A stretch of 43,531 nucleotides of DNA from Rhodocyclaceae bacterium (GTDB taxonomy: Bacteria; Pseudomonadota; Gammaproteobacteria; Burkholderiales; Rhodocyclaceae), in contig JAGRFY010000006.1 in assembly GCA_020445765.1 (NCBI GenBank), positions 1 to 43,531 on the forward strand, read 5' to 3'. The first letter of the stretch is position 1; each line of letters starts with the position of its first letter. A program made the translations under genes and the position numbers. This document shows, in pieces, positions 8,895-17,623 of this stretch. The notes beneath the pieces were generated by a model. The model did no database searches and was not told the DNA's origin. It saw only the letters and a program-made list of their open reading frames with translations.

Positions 8895-8923
8895 TTGCGT
8901 TGGCGGCCGCGGGTGCCTAAAAA
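8895..8923 (+). promoter_or_regulatory. Candidate sigma70-type promoter of the acyl-CoA operon
   Basis: TTGCGT (8895-8900) is separated by 17 bases from TAAAAA (8918-8923). The AT-rich run is unusual in this GC-rich DNA. It lies directly upstream of AGGAGG and the ATG at 8946, which would give a very short leader. The match to consensus is moderate. Confidence 0.4.
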
Positions 8924-8930
8924 TATAGGC
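8915..8930. promoter_or_regulatory. Perfect inverted repeat GCCTA-N6-TAGGC before the acyl-CoA operon
   Basis: GCCTA (8915-8919) and TAGGC (8926-8930) are perfect inverted arms around an A/T spacer. The repeat overlaps the candidate -10 element and ends just before the ribosome-binding site, a position suited to a repressor operator. No regulator gene is adjacent. Confidence 0.35.
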
Positions 8931-8945
8931 AGGAGGAGATTCCAG

Positions 8946-9728
8946 ATGACCTATGAAACCATCCTGTACGGCGTCGCCGGAGGTGTCGCCGAGATCCGTT
9001 TCAATCGTCCACACCGGCTCAATGCAGTGACCGGCCAGCTATATGCGGAATTCAACGCTGCGCTGAGCGAGGCCGAGCAGGACGTCGACGCGCGCGTGGT
9101 GATGATCACCGGCGAAGGCCGTGCATTCTGTGTCGGCGCCGACCTCAAGGAGCACAAGGCCGGACGTACCGCGTTCGACCGTCGTCAGTACCTGCACGGC
9201 GAGCAGGTGGTGTGCAAGCGCCTGCTGCAGCTGAAGAAGCCGGTGATCGCTGCGGTCAATGGGTTCGCGCTGGGCGCCGGTGCCGAGATGGCGCTGGCGT
9301 CGGACTTCCTGCTGATGGCCGACAACGCTCAGATCGGATTGCCCGAGATCAGCATCGGCAATTTTCTCGGTGGCGGCGTCACCTGGCTGCTGCCGCGCCT
9401 GGTCGGGCTCGCCAAGGCGCGCGAACTGGTGTTCCTCGGCGAACGCGTCGGCGGCGACGAGGCAGTCAGGATCGGGCTCGCCAACCGGGTGTTCCCGGCC
9501 GACGGTTTTGTCGAGTCGGCCCGCGAGTTCGCCCTCAAGGTCGCGACCAAGGCGCCCTTCTCGATGCAGCTCGCCAAGGAACAACTGAACATGTCGGCCG
9601 AGCGCACGCTCGAGGCCTGCCTGACGGCGGAACTCGAAGGCATGACTTTCGTCGGCACGACGCGCGACTGGCAGGAAGGCGTCGATGCCTTCGCCGAGAA
9701 GCGCAGTCCGGTATTCAAGGGGGAGTGA
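8946..9728 (+). CDS. Enoyl-CoA hydratase/isomerase (crotonase family)
   Basis: The product has 260 residues. The oxyanion-hole motif is GRAFCVGADLKE and the core motif GFALGAGAEMALASDF. Both glutamates typical of enoyl-CoA hydratases are present, in GAGAEMAL and in LPEISIG, so hydratase (or hydratase/aldolase) activity is likely. AGGAGGAG precedes the ATG. It is the first gene of a tight operon: one base separates it from the ADP-forming acyl-CoA synthetase. That pairing recalls ferulate pathways of the FerA/FerB type, where an ADP-forming synthetase activates the acid and a crotonase hydrates and cleaves it, but other aryl or acyl acids are equally possible. Confidence 0.88.
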   Translation: MTYETILYGVAGGVAEIRFNRPHRLNAVTGQLYAEFNAALSEAEQDVDARVVMITGEGRAFCVGADLKEHKAGRTAFDRRQYLHGEQVVCKRLLQLKKPVIAAVNGFALGAGAEMALASDFLLMADNAQIGLPEISIGNFLGGGVTWLLPRLVGLAKARELVFLGERVGGDEAVRIGLANRVFPADGFVESAREFALKVATKAPFSMQLAKEQLNMSAERTLEACLTAELEGMTFVGTTRDWQEGVDAFAEKRSPVFKGE

Positions 9729-9729
9729 A

Positions 9730-11919
9730 ATGACCTGGATCCTGAAAGGCTTCACCGAGCCGAGCCCGCTGCACGATTTCCTGGCGCCGGACTCGATCGC
9801 CATCGTCGGCGCCTCGGCCGACCCCACCAAGCGGGGCTACAAAGCGATGGTCGGGCTGATCAAGGACGGCTACAAGGGCACCATCTATCCGATCAATCCG
9901 AAGGCCGACATGATCCTCGGCATCAAGACGCTGCCCTCGCTCGAGGCCCTGCCGGAAGCGGCCGACCTGGCGCTGATCTGCACGCCGGCGACCAGCGTGC
10001 CCGGCCTGTTGCGCGAGTGCGGCAGGAAGGGCATCAAGGGTGCGGTGGTGCTGGCCAGCGGCTTTCGTGAAACCGGACGAGCGGAAGGCATCCAGCTCGA
10101 AAAGGAACTGCTCGAGGCCGCTCGCGAGGGCAATGTGCGCGTGATCGGTCCGAATACCTCGGGCATGTTCAACCTTCACAAGAAGGTCAATCTGCTGGCG
10201 CTGGCCAACATCAAGGCCGGCGACATCGGCTTCATCTCGCAGTCCGGCAACATGCTGCTGTCGCTGGTGCTGGAGGCCGAGCACAACGGGCACGTCGGCT
10301 TCTCGACCTATGCCGGGCCGGGCAACCAGACCGACATCGGCTTCAACGACTACCTGCGCTATCTCGGCGAAGACCCCCAGACCCGGGTCGCGACGCTCTA
10401 CGTCGAGGGCTTTCGCGACGGTCGCCGCTTCCTCGACATGGCGCGCCAGGTCACCGAGATGAAGCCGGTCGTGGTGTACAAGTCGGGGGCCACCGAACAG
10501 GGTCAGAAAGCCGCCGCATCGCACACCGGTGCACTCGCCGGCAGCTACGAGATGACGGTCGACGTGCTGCGGCAGGTCGGTGTCAGCGTCGTGCAGAATT
10601 CCGACGAGATCCTGCCGGTGGCCGAGGGCCTGGGCCTCTTGCAGCAGGCACGCGGCAAGCGGGTCGCGGTGGTGTCGGACGGTGGCGGCCAGGCGACGAT
10701 CGCCTCCGACCGCCTCGCCGAAGCCGGGGTCGAACTTGCGCAGATCTCCGAGACCACACGCCAGCGCCTGGCCGAGATCCTGTTTCCGCAGGCCTCGCTG
10801 GCCAATCCGATCGACGTCGCCGGCACCAGCGATGCCGATCCATCGGTGCTGGCCAAGTGCATGGAGATCGTCGCCGAGGACGACAACGTCGACACCATCT
10901 TCCTGGTCGGCATGTTCGGTGGCTACTACCTGCGCTTTGCCGAAGACCTGCTCGGCGGCGAAATGCGCGGCGCCGAGTCGATGATCGAGCTGTGGCGGAA
11001 GTGCCGCAAGCCGCTGGTGATCTACAGCCTGTACGAAGCGATCCGGCCGCCGGCGCTGCGGCGCCTGCACGAGGCCGGACTGCCGGTCTACGCCTCGCTC
11101 GAAAATGCGGTGCGGGTGATCGCGGCACTCGGCGAGCGGGGCATCTTCCTGGCCGCCAGCCACGACAAGAAGATCGTGCCGGCGGCCGCGCCGCGGCCGG
11201 AACTGCAGGCCGCCTTCGCCACCGCCCACGACCAGGATCGCGACCTGCTCGAATACGAGGCAAAGACATTGCTGCGCACCCACGGCATCTCCACGGCCGA
11301 CGAGGTGGTGGTGCGCAGCGCGGACGAACTCGCCGACGTCGCGGCTCGCTTCGGCGAGCGCGCGCTGGTGATGAAGGTGGTGTCGAAGGACATCCTGCAC
11401 AAGTCCGACGCCGGTGGCGTCAAGCTCTCACTGCAGGGCGAGGCGGCGCTGCGCGACGCCTATGACCAGATCATGTCCTCGTGTCGCGCCTACAAGCCCG
11501 ATGCCGACATCGAGGGCGTGCTGGTGACGCCGATGGCGCGACGCGGCCTCGAGGTGATCATCGGTGTCATGCGCGACCCGATCTTCGGCCCGGTGCTGAT
11601 GTTCGGCCTCGGCGGCATCTTCGTCGAGATCCTCAAGGACGTGACCTTCCGCGCGATCCCGCTGTCCCGCTACGACGCCCGTTCGATGGTCGAGCAGATC
11701 AAGGCGAGCAAGGTGTTGAAAGGAGTGCGCGGCGAGGCAGCAGTGGACAAGGAGGCGCTGGTGGATCTGCTGCTGAAGATCTCCAGCATCGTCGAGGCCT
11801 ACCCGGAACTGGCCGAACTCGACCTCAACCCGGTGATCCTCTACAGCGACGGCTACGCGGTGGTGGATGCCCGGGTCATCGTCGACCGGCCGGGCGCCGG
11901 CCCGAGGGAGGCCCACTGA
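9730..11919 (+). CDS. ADP-forming acyl-CoA synthetase (NDP-forming acetate-CoA ligase family)
   Basis: This 729-residue protein fuses the alpha and beta parts of ADP-forming acyl-CoA synthetases. Domains run in order: CoA-binding Rossmann domain (SIAIVGASADPTKRGYK, about residues 22-38), succinyl-CoA-ligase-like domains with the phosphohistidine loop in AASHTGALAGSYE, then a C-terminal ATP-grasp domain from about 500 (VMKVVSKDILHKSDAGGVKL, MFGLGGIFVEILKDV, LAELDLNPV). It makes an acyl-CoA and ADP from acid, CoA and ATP, or the reverse. ATG at 9730 follows GGGAG closely, and the stop overlaps the start of the next gene (TGATG), so the three genes are translationally coupled. The substrate is unknown; context suggests an acid that is next handled by crotonases. 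Confidence 0.9.
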   Translation: MTWILKGFTEPSPLHDFLAPDSIAIVGASADPTKRGYKAMVGLIKDGYKGTIYPINPKADMILGIKTLPSLEALPEAADLALICTPATSVPGLLRECGRKGIKGAVVLASGFRETGRAEGIQLEKELLEAAREGNVRVIGPNTSGMFNLHKKVNLLALANIKAGDIGFISQSGNMLLSLVLEAEHNGHVGFSTYAGPGNQTDIGFNDYLRYLGEDPQTRVATLYVEGFRDGRRFLDMARQVTEMKPVVVYKSGATEQGQKAAASHTGALAGSYEMTVDVLRQVGVSVVQNSDEILPVAEGLGLLQQARGKRVAVVSDGGGQATIASDRLAEAGVELAQISETTRQRLAEILFPQASLANPIDVAGTSDADPSVLAKCMEIVAEDDNVDTIFLVGMFGGYYLRFAEDLLGGEMRGAESMIELWRKCRKPLVIYSLYEAIRPPALRRLHEAGLPVYASLENAVRVIAALGERGIFLAASHDKKIVPAAAPRPELQAAFATAHDQDRDLLEYEAKTLLRTHGISTADEVVVRSADELADVAARFGERALVMKVVSKDILHKSDAGGVKLSLQGEAALRDAYDQIMSSCRAYKPDADIEGVLVTPMARRGLEVIIGVMRDPIFGPVLMFGLGGIFVEILKDVTFRAIPLSRYDARSMVEQIKASKVLKGVRGEAAVDKEALVDLLLKISSIVEAYPELAELDLNPVILYSDGYAVVDARVIVDRPGAGPREAH

Positions 11920-12710
11920 TGAAGGCCCCCTTGCTGACCGATGCGACGCTCACGGTCGACGGCCGCGTCGCGACCCTGACCTTCGAGCGCAACGACGTGC
12001 GCAATGCGCTGACCGGCACCGCGCTGATCGACGACATCGTCGCCGTCGCACAGTGGGCCAACAGCGCCGACGACGCGATTTCGGTGCTGGTCATGACCGG
12101 TGCCGGTTCGGCCTTCTCGGCCGGCGGCAACGTCAAGGACATGGCCGAGCGCGGCGGTGATTTCGCCGGCGACGTCGCCGAATGTGCGCAGCGCTACCGC
12201 GACGGCATCCAGCGCATTCCGCTGGCGCTGCAGGCAGTCGAGGTGCCGATCATCGCCGCGGTCAACGGGCCGGCGATCGGCGCCGGCTGCGACCTCGCCA
12301 ACATGGCCGACATCCGCATCGCGTCGACCCGCGCCAAGTTCGGCGAGACCTTCCTCAATCTCGGCATCATTCCCGGCGACGGCGGCGCCTGGTTGATGCA
12401 GCGGCTGATCGGCTACCAGCGCGCCTTCGAGCTGACGCTGTCGGGCCGGGTCATCGACGCCGCCGAGGCGCTGAAGTACGGCATCGCGATGGAAGTGGTC
12501 GAGCCCGACCAGTTGCTGCCGCGCGCCCACCAGCTGGCCGCCCGGTTCGCCGCCCAGCCGCCGAAGGCGCTGCGACTGACGAAGCGGCTGATGAAGATGG
12601 CCCAGCGCATGGAACTGAAGGATTTCCTCGACTTGTGCGCGGTGTTCCAGGGCATGTGCCACAACGAGCCGGAGCATCTCGACGCGGTGCGTCGCTTCCT
12701 CGACAAATGA
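11919..12710 (+). CDS. Crotonase-family protein, atypical active site
   Basis: The product has 263 residues and starts by a one-base overlap with the upstream synthetase gene. The crotonase fold is clear: SAFSAGGNVKDM for the first oxyanion-hole strand and GPAIGAGCDLANMADIRIAS for the second. Compared with enoyl-CoA hydratases, the first catalytic Glu is Asp (GCDLAN) and the second falls at Phe (FGETFLNLG). An acidic PGDGG loop is present instead. That pattern occurs in crotonases that are not simple hydratases, so an isomerase, hydrolase or lyase role is possible. It probably acts after the first crotonase on the same CoA thioester. Confidence 0.87.
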   Translation: MKAPLLTDATLTVDGRVATLTFERNDVRNALTGTALIDDIVAVAQWANSADDAISVLVMTGAGSAFSAGGNVKDMAERGGDFAGDVAECAQRYRDGIQRIPLALQAVEVPIIAAVNGPAIGAGCDLANMADIRIASTRAKFGETFLNLGIIPGDGGAWLMQRLIGYQRAFELTLSGRVIDAAEALKYGIAMEVVEPDQLLPRAHQLAARFAAQPPKALRLTKRLMKMAQRMELKDFLDLCAVFQGMCHNEPEHLDAVRRFLDK

Positions 12711-12854
12711 ATCGCGGGCGGCCGACGCGCAACCTCCCTCCGCACCGGCCGGGTCGTCCGCGGGCGACGTTCGCGATTTTCCGATCTAGACTTCGTTGAG
12801 CGGCCGAACGGCGGACCCCGCCGTTGCCGCCCACAACGACATGGGAGGCAGCAC

Positions 12855-13205
12855 ATGGCAAACAATGCAGTGTTCTTCGCGTGGAATCGTCCCATTCCGG
12901 GCCGCGAGCGCATCAGTCAGGCGCATTTCGGCGAGTTCAGCGAGTTCCTGGCGGGGCTGGAACGCAGCGGCACGATCGAATCCTTCGACGTCGTCCTGCT
13001 GGACCCGCACGGCGGCGACCTCAACGGTTTCTTCCTGGTCCGCGGCGAACCGTCGCAGCTCGATTCGATGGTGGCGAGCGAGGCTTGGCAGACCCACATC
13101 ACCCGCGCCACGCTGCATCTGCTGGGTGCCGGCACGATACGCGGCGCCACCCGTGGCGAGGTCGCGACCCGAATGGCCCGCTGGAGCGGCCTGCTGCCGG
13201 ACTGA
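12855..13205 (+). CDS. Small hypothetical protein, possible alpha/beta-barrel fold
   Basis: This 116-residue soluble protein begins MANNAVFFAWNRPIPGRE. The alternation of beta strands and helices (VVLLDPHGG, GFFLVRGEPSQLDSM, WQTHITRATLHLL) suggests a ferredoxin-like dimeric alpha/beta barrel, but no known family is recognised. GGAGG lies before the ATG. It follows the acyl-CoA operon after a 144-base gap on the same strand and might be cotranscribed, but nothing shows this. Confidence 0.65.
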   Translation: MANNAVFFAWNRPIPGRERISQAHFGEFSEFLAGLERSGTIESFDVVLLDPHGGDLNGFFLVRGEPSQLDSMVASEAWQTHITRATLHLLGAGTIRGATRGEVATRMARWSGLLPD

Positions 13206-13223
13206 TCAGCCGCGGCATCGGGA

Positions 13224-14060
13224 TCAGCGTCGCGAACCGATCACCATCGCGATGCCGCCGAGGATTGCAGTCGCAGCCAGCAACAGGCGCAGCGTCAGCG
13301 TTTCTCCGAGCAGCAGCGCACCGCCCAGCGCGGCGATGACCGGTACCGACAGTTGCACCGACGCCGCGCTGGCGGCCCTCAGGCCGGGCAGCGCGGCATA
13401 CCAGATGGCGTAGCCGAGCCCGGAGGCAAGCGCTCCCGAGGCGGCCGCGTAAGCAGCGCCGGCCGGATCGAGACGGGTAGCACCGATCTCCAGCAGGCTC
13501 AGCACCAGTGCCAAGGGTAGTGCGCGCACGAAGTTGCCGGCGGTGGCCGCGGCCGGGTCGCCGCCGCCCCGTCCACGCAGCGAATAGATGCCCCAGGCGA
13601 CGCCGGCAGCGCCCATCAGCAAGGCACCGGCCAGGGGCGGCGCGGACAAGCCGGGCAGCAGCAATCCGATGAGCCCTCCCGCGGCCAGCACCAGACCGGC
13701 CACGGCGCCAGGCGAGAGCCGCTCGCCACGGGCCAGGCCATAGCCGATCATCGTCGCCTGGACGGCACCGAACAGCAGCAACGCACCGGTGCCGGCCTGG
13801 AGGCTTTGGTAGGCATAGGAAAAACCGGCGGCGTAGGCGAACAGCGCTGTCGCGGATGACCAGTCGCCGGCGACACGCCTCCGCCCCCGCCGCAAGCGCA
13901 CGATGCTCCACAACATCAGCGCACCGGCTGCGATGCGGATCGACGTGAAGCTCGCGGCATCGATGCCGGTATCCCGCAGGGCGAGCCGGCACAGCAGCGA
14001 ATTGGCCGCGAACGCGATCATCGCGACCGCCGTCAGCCACAGCGTCGTTGCCGGCTTCAT
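13224..14060 (-). CDS. EamA/DMT-superfamily transporter
   Basis: This protein of about 278 residues has around ten hydrophobic segments in two similar halves, as in EamA drug/metabolite transporters. The first half begins LWLTAVAMIAFAANSLLCRLAL, and the end of the second reads SVPVIAALGGALLLGETLTLRLL, the usual proximal EamA signature (G-E). Such proteins export metabolites or amino acids. The start is uncertain: ATG at 14060 gives a normal N terminus, and an in-frame GTG at 14081 would add seven residues. It ends 18 bases from the convergent small gene to its left. Confidence 0.85.
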   Translation of the reverse strand: MKPATTLWLTAVAMIAFAANSLLCRLALRDTGIDAASFTSIRIAAGALMLWSIVRLRRGRRRVAGDWSSATALFAYAAGFSYAYQSLQAGTGALLLFGAVQATMIGYGLARGERLSPGAVAGLVLAAGGLIGLLLPGLSAPPLAGALLMGAAGVAWGIYSLRGRGGGDPAAATAGNFVRALPLALVLSLLEIGATRLDPAGAAYAAASGALASGLGYAIWYAALPGLRAASAASVQLSVPVIAALGGALLLGETLTLRLLLAATAILGGIAMVIGSRR

Positions 14061-14099
14061 CGCGCCGACCGGGTCGGCCACAGGGCAGGCTCGGGGCGA

Positions 14100-15713
14100 C
14101 TACAGCGCATGTTCGAGCGACGCCACGCAGTTGCCGTCACCGACCAGTTCGCGCAGCCGCACCTGCTCCAGTGCCCGCGCTTCCGCGCCGGTTGCGGCGA
14201 TCACTTTGACCGCGGCGCCGCGCGCCAGGGCGGAACGCACCAGTTCCTCGAGCACGATCAGCGTCGACACGCCGATGATGGTCGCCGCCGAGATGTCCAC
14301 CACCAGCGTCCGACAAGCATCGTATTGCCGCACCCGCTGCTTCAGGCCACGACCGACGCCGTAGCTGACCGGGCCGGTGATCCGCAGCAGCACGGTCTCG
14401 CCTTCGCCGGCGGCAAGCAGTCGGCGCTCCGGCTCCCCCAGACCCTCCGCACCGCGCACGCCATCGCTGAGCACGACACTGCCGAGTTGGAGGTGCGACA
14501 GCTTCTCGATGGTCACGAGATTCTTGACGAAGACGCCGACGAACACTGCGGTGATCAGGTCGACGAACACGGTCAAGGCGAACACCAGGATCATCAGCGC
14601 CACCGGGAACAATGGCAGCCTGTGCATGCGGCGCAGGAACGGCCAGTCGACGATGTCGATGCCGACCTTGACCAGAATGCCGGCCAGCGCCGCCAGCGGA
14701 ATCGCTTCGAAGAATCCACCAAGGCCGGTGGCGATCGCCAGCAGCAACAGGGCATGCACCGCGCCGGACAAGGGTCCGCTGCCGCCGGCCCGCACGTTGA
14801 CGACCGTTCGCATCGTCGCACCGGCACCGGGCAGCCCCCCGAGCAGCCCGGCCAGCCCGTTGCCGATGCCCTGGCCGATCAGCTCCCGGTCCGAATCGTG
14901 GTGGGTGCCGGTGACGTTGTCCGCCACCAGCGAGGTCAGCAGCGAATCGATCGCGCCGAGCACCGCCAGCATCAGCGCATTGACCACCATTTGCTGCAGC
15001 AGGCCGGCCTCGAAGTTGATCGACTGCAGTGCCAGCAATGCGGTCGGGATTTCGCCGATCCGGGCCACGTCGACGGCGGGAAAGAACACCTCGACCGCGA
15101 TCGTCGCGACCACCAGCCCGAGCAGGGGCGACGGGATCATCCGCCCCGCACGCCCGCGCCAGGCGACGACGATCACCAGCGTCAACAGGCCGATCGTCAG
15201 GGTCGGCAGTTGCGGCCCTGCGATCTGGCCGGGCAATGCGCGGACCGCGTCGACGACACTGCCGCCGGCAGCGAAACCGAGCAGCGGGCCGAGCTGCAGC
15301 AGAATGATGATCGCGCCGATGCCGCTCATGAAGCCCGAGATCACCGGATAGGGCACCATGATGATGTACTTGCCTAGGCGCGCCAGACCGAACAGGATCT
15401 GAAAGCAGCCACCGAGCATCACGGTGGTGAATGCCAGCGCCAGGCCCTGGTCCGGAAACTCGGCGGCATAGCCGGCGGTCATGGCTGTCATGACCACCGT
15501 CATCGGCCCGGTGGGCCCGGAGATCTGGGCCGGTGTACCACCGAAGACGGACGCGAAGAAGCCGACGACGATCGCGCCGTAAAGTCCCGCCACCGGACCG
15601 GCGCCTGACGCGATGCCGAAGGCCAGGGCCAGCGGCAGAGCGACGACGGCGGCGGTCACGCCACCGAACAGGTCGCCACGCAGGTTTTGCCGGAAACTCT
15701 GAAGCGAATACAT
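14100..15713 (-). CDS. SulP-family anion transporter with STAS domain
   Basis: The product has 537 residues. The N-terminal signature is present (RGDLFGGVTAAVVALPLALAFG, then AGLYGAIVVGFFASVFGGT and ISGPTGPM), followed by about a dozen hydrophobic segments. A C-terminal STAS domain (about 430-537) contains LVVDISAATIIGVSTLIVLEEL. SulP proteins carry sulfate, bicarbonate or other anions; this shorter bacterial form could do either. The start at 15713 has GGGGGAG six bases upstream. An alternative ATG lies seven codons earlier. No carbonic anhydrase gene is adjacent to favour bicarbonate. Confidence 0.9.
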   Translation of the reverse strand: MYSLQSFRQNLRGDLFGGVTAAVVALPLALAFGIASGAGPVAGLYGAIVVGFFASVFGGTPAQISGPTGPMTVVMTAMTAGYAAEFPDQGLALAFTTVMLGGCFQILFGLARLGKYIIMVPYPVISGFMSGIGAIIILLQLGPLLGFAAGGSVVDAVRALPGQIAGPQLPTLTIGLLTLVIVVAWRGRAGRMIPSPLLGLVVATIAVEVFFPAVDVARIGEIPTALLALQSINFEAGLLQQMVVNALMLAVLGAIDSLLTSLVADNVTGTHHDSDRELIGQGIGNGLAGLLGGLPGAGATMRTVVNVRAGGSGPLSGAVHALLLLAIATGLGGFFEAIPLAALAGILVKVGIDIVDWPFLRRMHRLPLFPVALMILVFALTVFVDLITAVFVGVFVKNLVTIEKLSHLQLGSVVLSDGVRGAEGLGEPERRLLAAGEGETVLLRITGPVSYGVGRGLKQRVRQYDACRTLVVDISAATIIGVSTLIVLEELVRSALARGAAVKVIAATGAEARALEQVRLRELVGDGNCVASLEHAL

Positions 15714-16047
15714 GCCGCGCTCCCCCAAGAGCATCGCGGTCCGCCTGCGGCGCGGACGCCCGCGATCAACAGGGCCGATCCCGGCCCGGCCGCGCAAGCA
15801 TACGAGATACCGCGTCGGCTTGGGAGAGTATGGGGTGCGCCGGCCAGTCGACTTCACCAGGTCGAAACGTACTCGGGCGACATGGCCCCGGGCCGGGCGC
15901 CGTGACCGGAGCGGCAGTTCGTCGTCGGCCCGATCGAGGGCTCGGCGGCGGGGTCTGCCGGGTCGGACTTCGACAGGCCAAGGTGCAGCGACCGGGCCGA
16001 TCACCTTCGACCCGGCAACGCCCACTACGTCGATGCGATACAGCCGC
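15714..16047. other. Upstream region of the SulP gene, no gene seen
   Basis: These 334 bases lie between two leftward genes. The promoter for the SulP gene should be here, but I did not find a convincing one. Overlapping open frames are Arg-rich and non-coding in style. Confidence 0.4.
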
Positions 16048-16362
16048 TCAGGGCTCCGACATCAGGTCTTCGATCAACTGACAAAGCAGTTCGAGACGAC
16101 CACGTTCGACCACGTTGGCCAACCCGGCCCGCGGCTCGTCGAGGGTACCCGGGCCGAACCCGTCGCCCGACGGATCCGCTGCGTGCGGGCCCTGCTCGAA
16201 TCCGCCGCGGATCATCTCCATCGTCAGCCGGCCCCAGTTGCATTCGATCGCCATCGCACTGAGCGGGGGTCCGCCGCCCTGCCCGGCCGCGGTTGCCGGC
16301 GCCGACACCAGGGTTCCCGCGAAGATTGCACTGCAAGCGATCGCTGTTGTGATCCTGTCCAT
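16048..16362 (-). CDS. Small secreted protein, unknown function
   Basis: The product has 104 residues. A Sec signal peptide (MDRITTAIACSAIFAGTLVSAPATA) precedes a mature part of about 79 residues with two Cys (IECNWG and LLCQLIEDL). AGGAGGTG lies six bases before the ATG at 16362, one of the best ribosome-binding sites in the window, so the start is firm even though the frame is open further upstream. No family is recognised. Confidence 0.72.
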   Translation of the reverse strand: MDRITTAIACSAIFAGTLVSAPATAAGQGGGPPLSAMAIECNWGRLTMEMIRGGFEQGPHAADPSGDGFGPGTLDEPRAGLANVVERGRLELLCQLIEDLMSEP

Positions 16363-16669
16363 GAATCCACCTCCTGGATCGATTTGGAAGGTCATCGCAG
16401 GCCACCGCAGGCAGTCGATCCTTTGCAGCAGCGCTGCGACCGGTTGACTGCCTCGACAGGGCGGCCGTCGACGGTCCGCAGCAGCCAACCACGGACACTC
16501 GTGATTTTTTGCAGAATACATGCCGGCCAATGTTTTCAGATGCTTCCGGACGCACGATCGTGCGCCCTGTAAGATGCATCGACATCTGCCGTGCGCGGAA
16601 GGCCGCGTGCGCTGAACGCGACCGGCCGCAGCCGTCCCGACCTGCTTCCATCGATGCGAGGATTGCCCA
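16363..16669. other. Divergent intergenic region with a palindrome
   Basis: These 307 bases lie between the leftward secreted-protein gene and the rightward MOSC gene, so both promoters are expected here. The notable content is a T-run near 16505 and the 14-bp palindrome at 16551-16564. Confidence 0.45.
16551..16564. promoter_or_regulatory. 14-bp perfect palindrome, possible operator
   Basis: CGCACGATCGTGCG is perfectly symmetric and lies about 105 bases upstream of the MOSC start in a divergent promoter region. It could be a dimeric repressor site. A GC-rich 14-mer palindrome can also arise by chance in this composition. Confidence 0.3.
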
Positions 16670-17482
16670 ATGTCCCTTAGCCCGGCCGGCCTGCACGTTT
16701 CCGCGCTGTTCCAATATCCGGTGAAGTCCTGCGCGCCGCTCGCGCTCGGGCGCGCCTTCATCGACGACTACGGCCTCGCCGGCGATCGGCGCTATCTGGT
16801 CACCGACCCGGACGGTGGCTTCCTCACCGGACGCCGGCATCCACGGCTGGCGAGCCTGCTGGCGACGCCCGTGGCGGATGGCGTCGTGCTGGCCGCCGAC
16901 GGTCGTCCGCCGCTGCTTCTCGCGTCGAGCGAGTTTCCCGACGAATATGTGGATGTCGTGATCTGGCGCCAGACTGTACCGGCGCGGCGCTGCGGCGCTC
17001 AGGCCGATGCCTGGCTCAGCGACTACCTCGGCACGGCTGCCCGACTGGTGCATTTCGGCACCCGCAGCCGGCGGCCGATCAAGGACGTGGCGGACCGGGA
17101 GGTCGGGTTTGCCGACGGCTACCCGCTGCTGCTGACCAGCGAGGCCTCGCTCGCCGATCTGCAGGACGCGTGTCCGAGCCCGCTGGTCATGGAGCAGTTC
17201 CGGCCCAATATCGTCGTCGCCGGCGCCGATCCGTGGGCCGAAGACGGCTGGCGGAGGATTCGCATCGGGGCCCTCGAATTCGACGTCCATTCGCCCTGCG
17301 AACGCTGCGTATTCACTACGTTGGCGCCGCGCAGCGAAACCTTTCACCCGATGCAGCAGCCGCTGCGCACCTTGATACGCCACCACCACGACGGCAAGCA
17401 CACGCCGCTGTTCGGCCACAACCTGATCGCCCACGGCACCGGGCTGATCGAGCGCGGCATGGCAGTCACCGTGCTGGCCTAG
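16670..17482 (+). CDS. MOSC-domain protein (YcbX-like, without ferredoxin domain)
   Basis: The product has 270 residues. An N-terminal MOSC beta-barrel domain (ALFQYPVKSCAPL, GLAGDRRYLVTDPDG, FLTGRRHPRL) is followed by a MOSC domain with the conserved Cys in SPCERCVFTT, the presumed molybdenum-sulfur ligand, and FRPNIVV upstream of it. Relatives such as YcbX and mARC use molybdenum cofactor to reduce N-hydroxylated compounds. This one ends after the MOSC domain (FGHNLIAHGTGLIERGMAVTV) and lacks the C-terminal [2Fe-2S] domain of YcbX, so it would need an outside electron donor. It converges on the hybrid kinase gene. Confidence 0.88.
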   Translation: MSLSPAGLHVSALFQYPVKSCAPLALGRAFIDDYGLAGDRRYLVTDPDGGFLTGRRHPRLASLLATPVADGVVLAADGRPPLLLASSEFPDEYVDVVIWRQTVPARRCGAQADAWLSDYLGTAARLVHFGTRSRRPIKDVADREVGFADGYPLLLTSEASLADLQDACPSPLVMEQFRPNIVVAGADPWAEDGWRRIRIGALEFDVHSPCERCVFTTLAPRSETFHPMQQPLRTLIRHHHDGKHTPLFGHNLIAHGTGLIERGMAVTVLA

Positions 17483-17623
17483 ATGCCGGGCTTGCCGGCC
17501 TGCGACTTCGCGACCGGAGGCAAACTCGGCTTTGGCGGCCGATGGGGGCGGCAGCGCCGCGAGAGGGCGCCCCTTGGTGGGCTGCGAATCATCGGTGCCA
17601 CACCCCGAACGGCTCGATCAGCC

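Noticed and set aside
9715-11400. Long minus-strand open frame opposite the acyl-CoA synthetase gene
   Set aside because: High GC makes the antisense frame of a real gene stay open. The translation is His/Gln/Arg-rich and the plus strand holds an unmistakable conserved enzyme.
17520-17590. GGGGCG...CGCCCC pairing between the convergent MOSC and kinase genes
   Set aside because: Considered as a bidirectional terminator, but the loop is long and no T-run follows on either strand.
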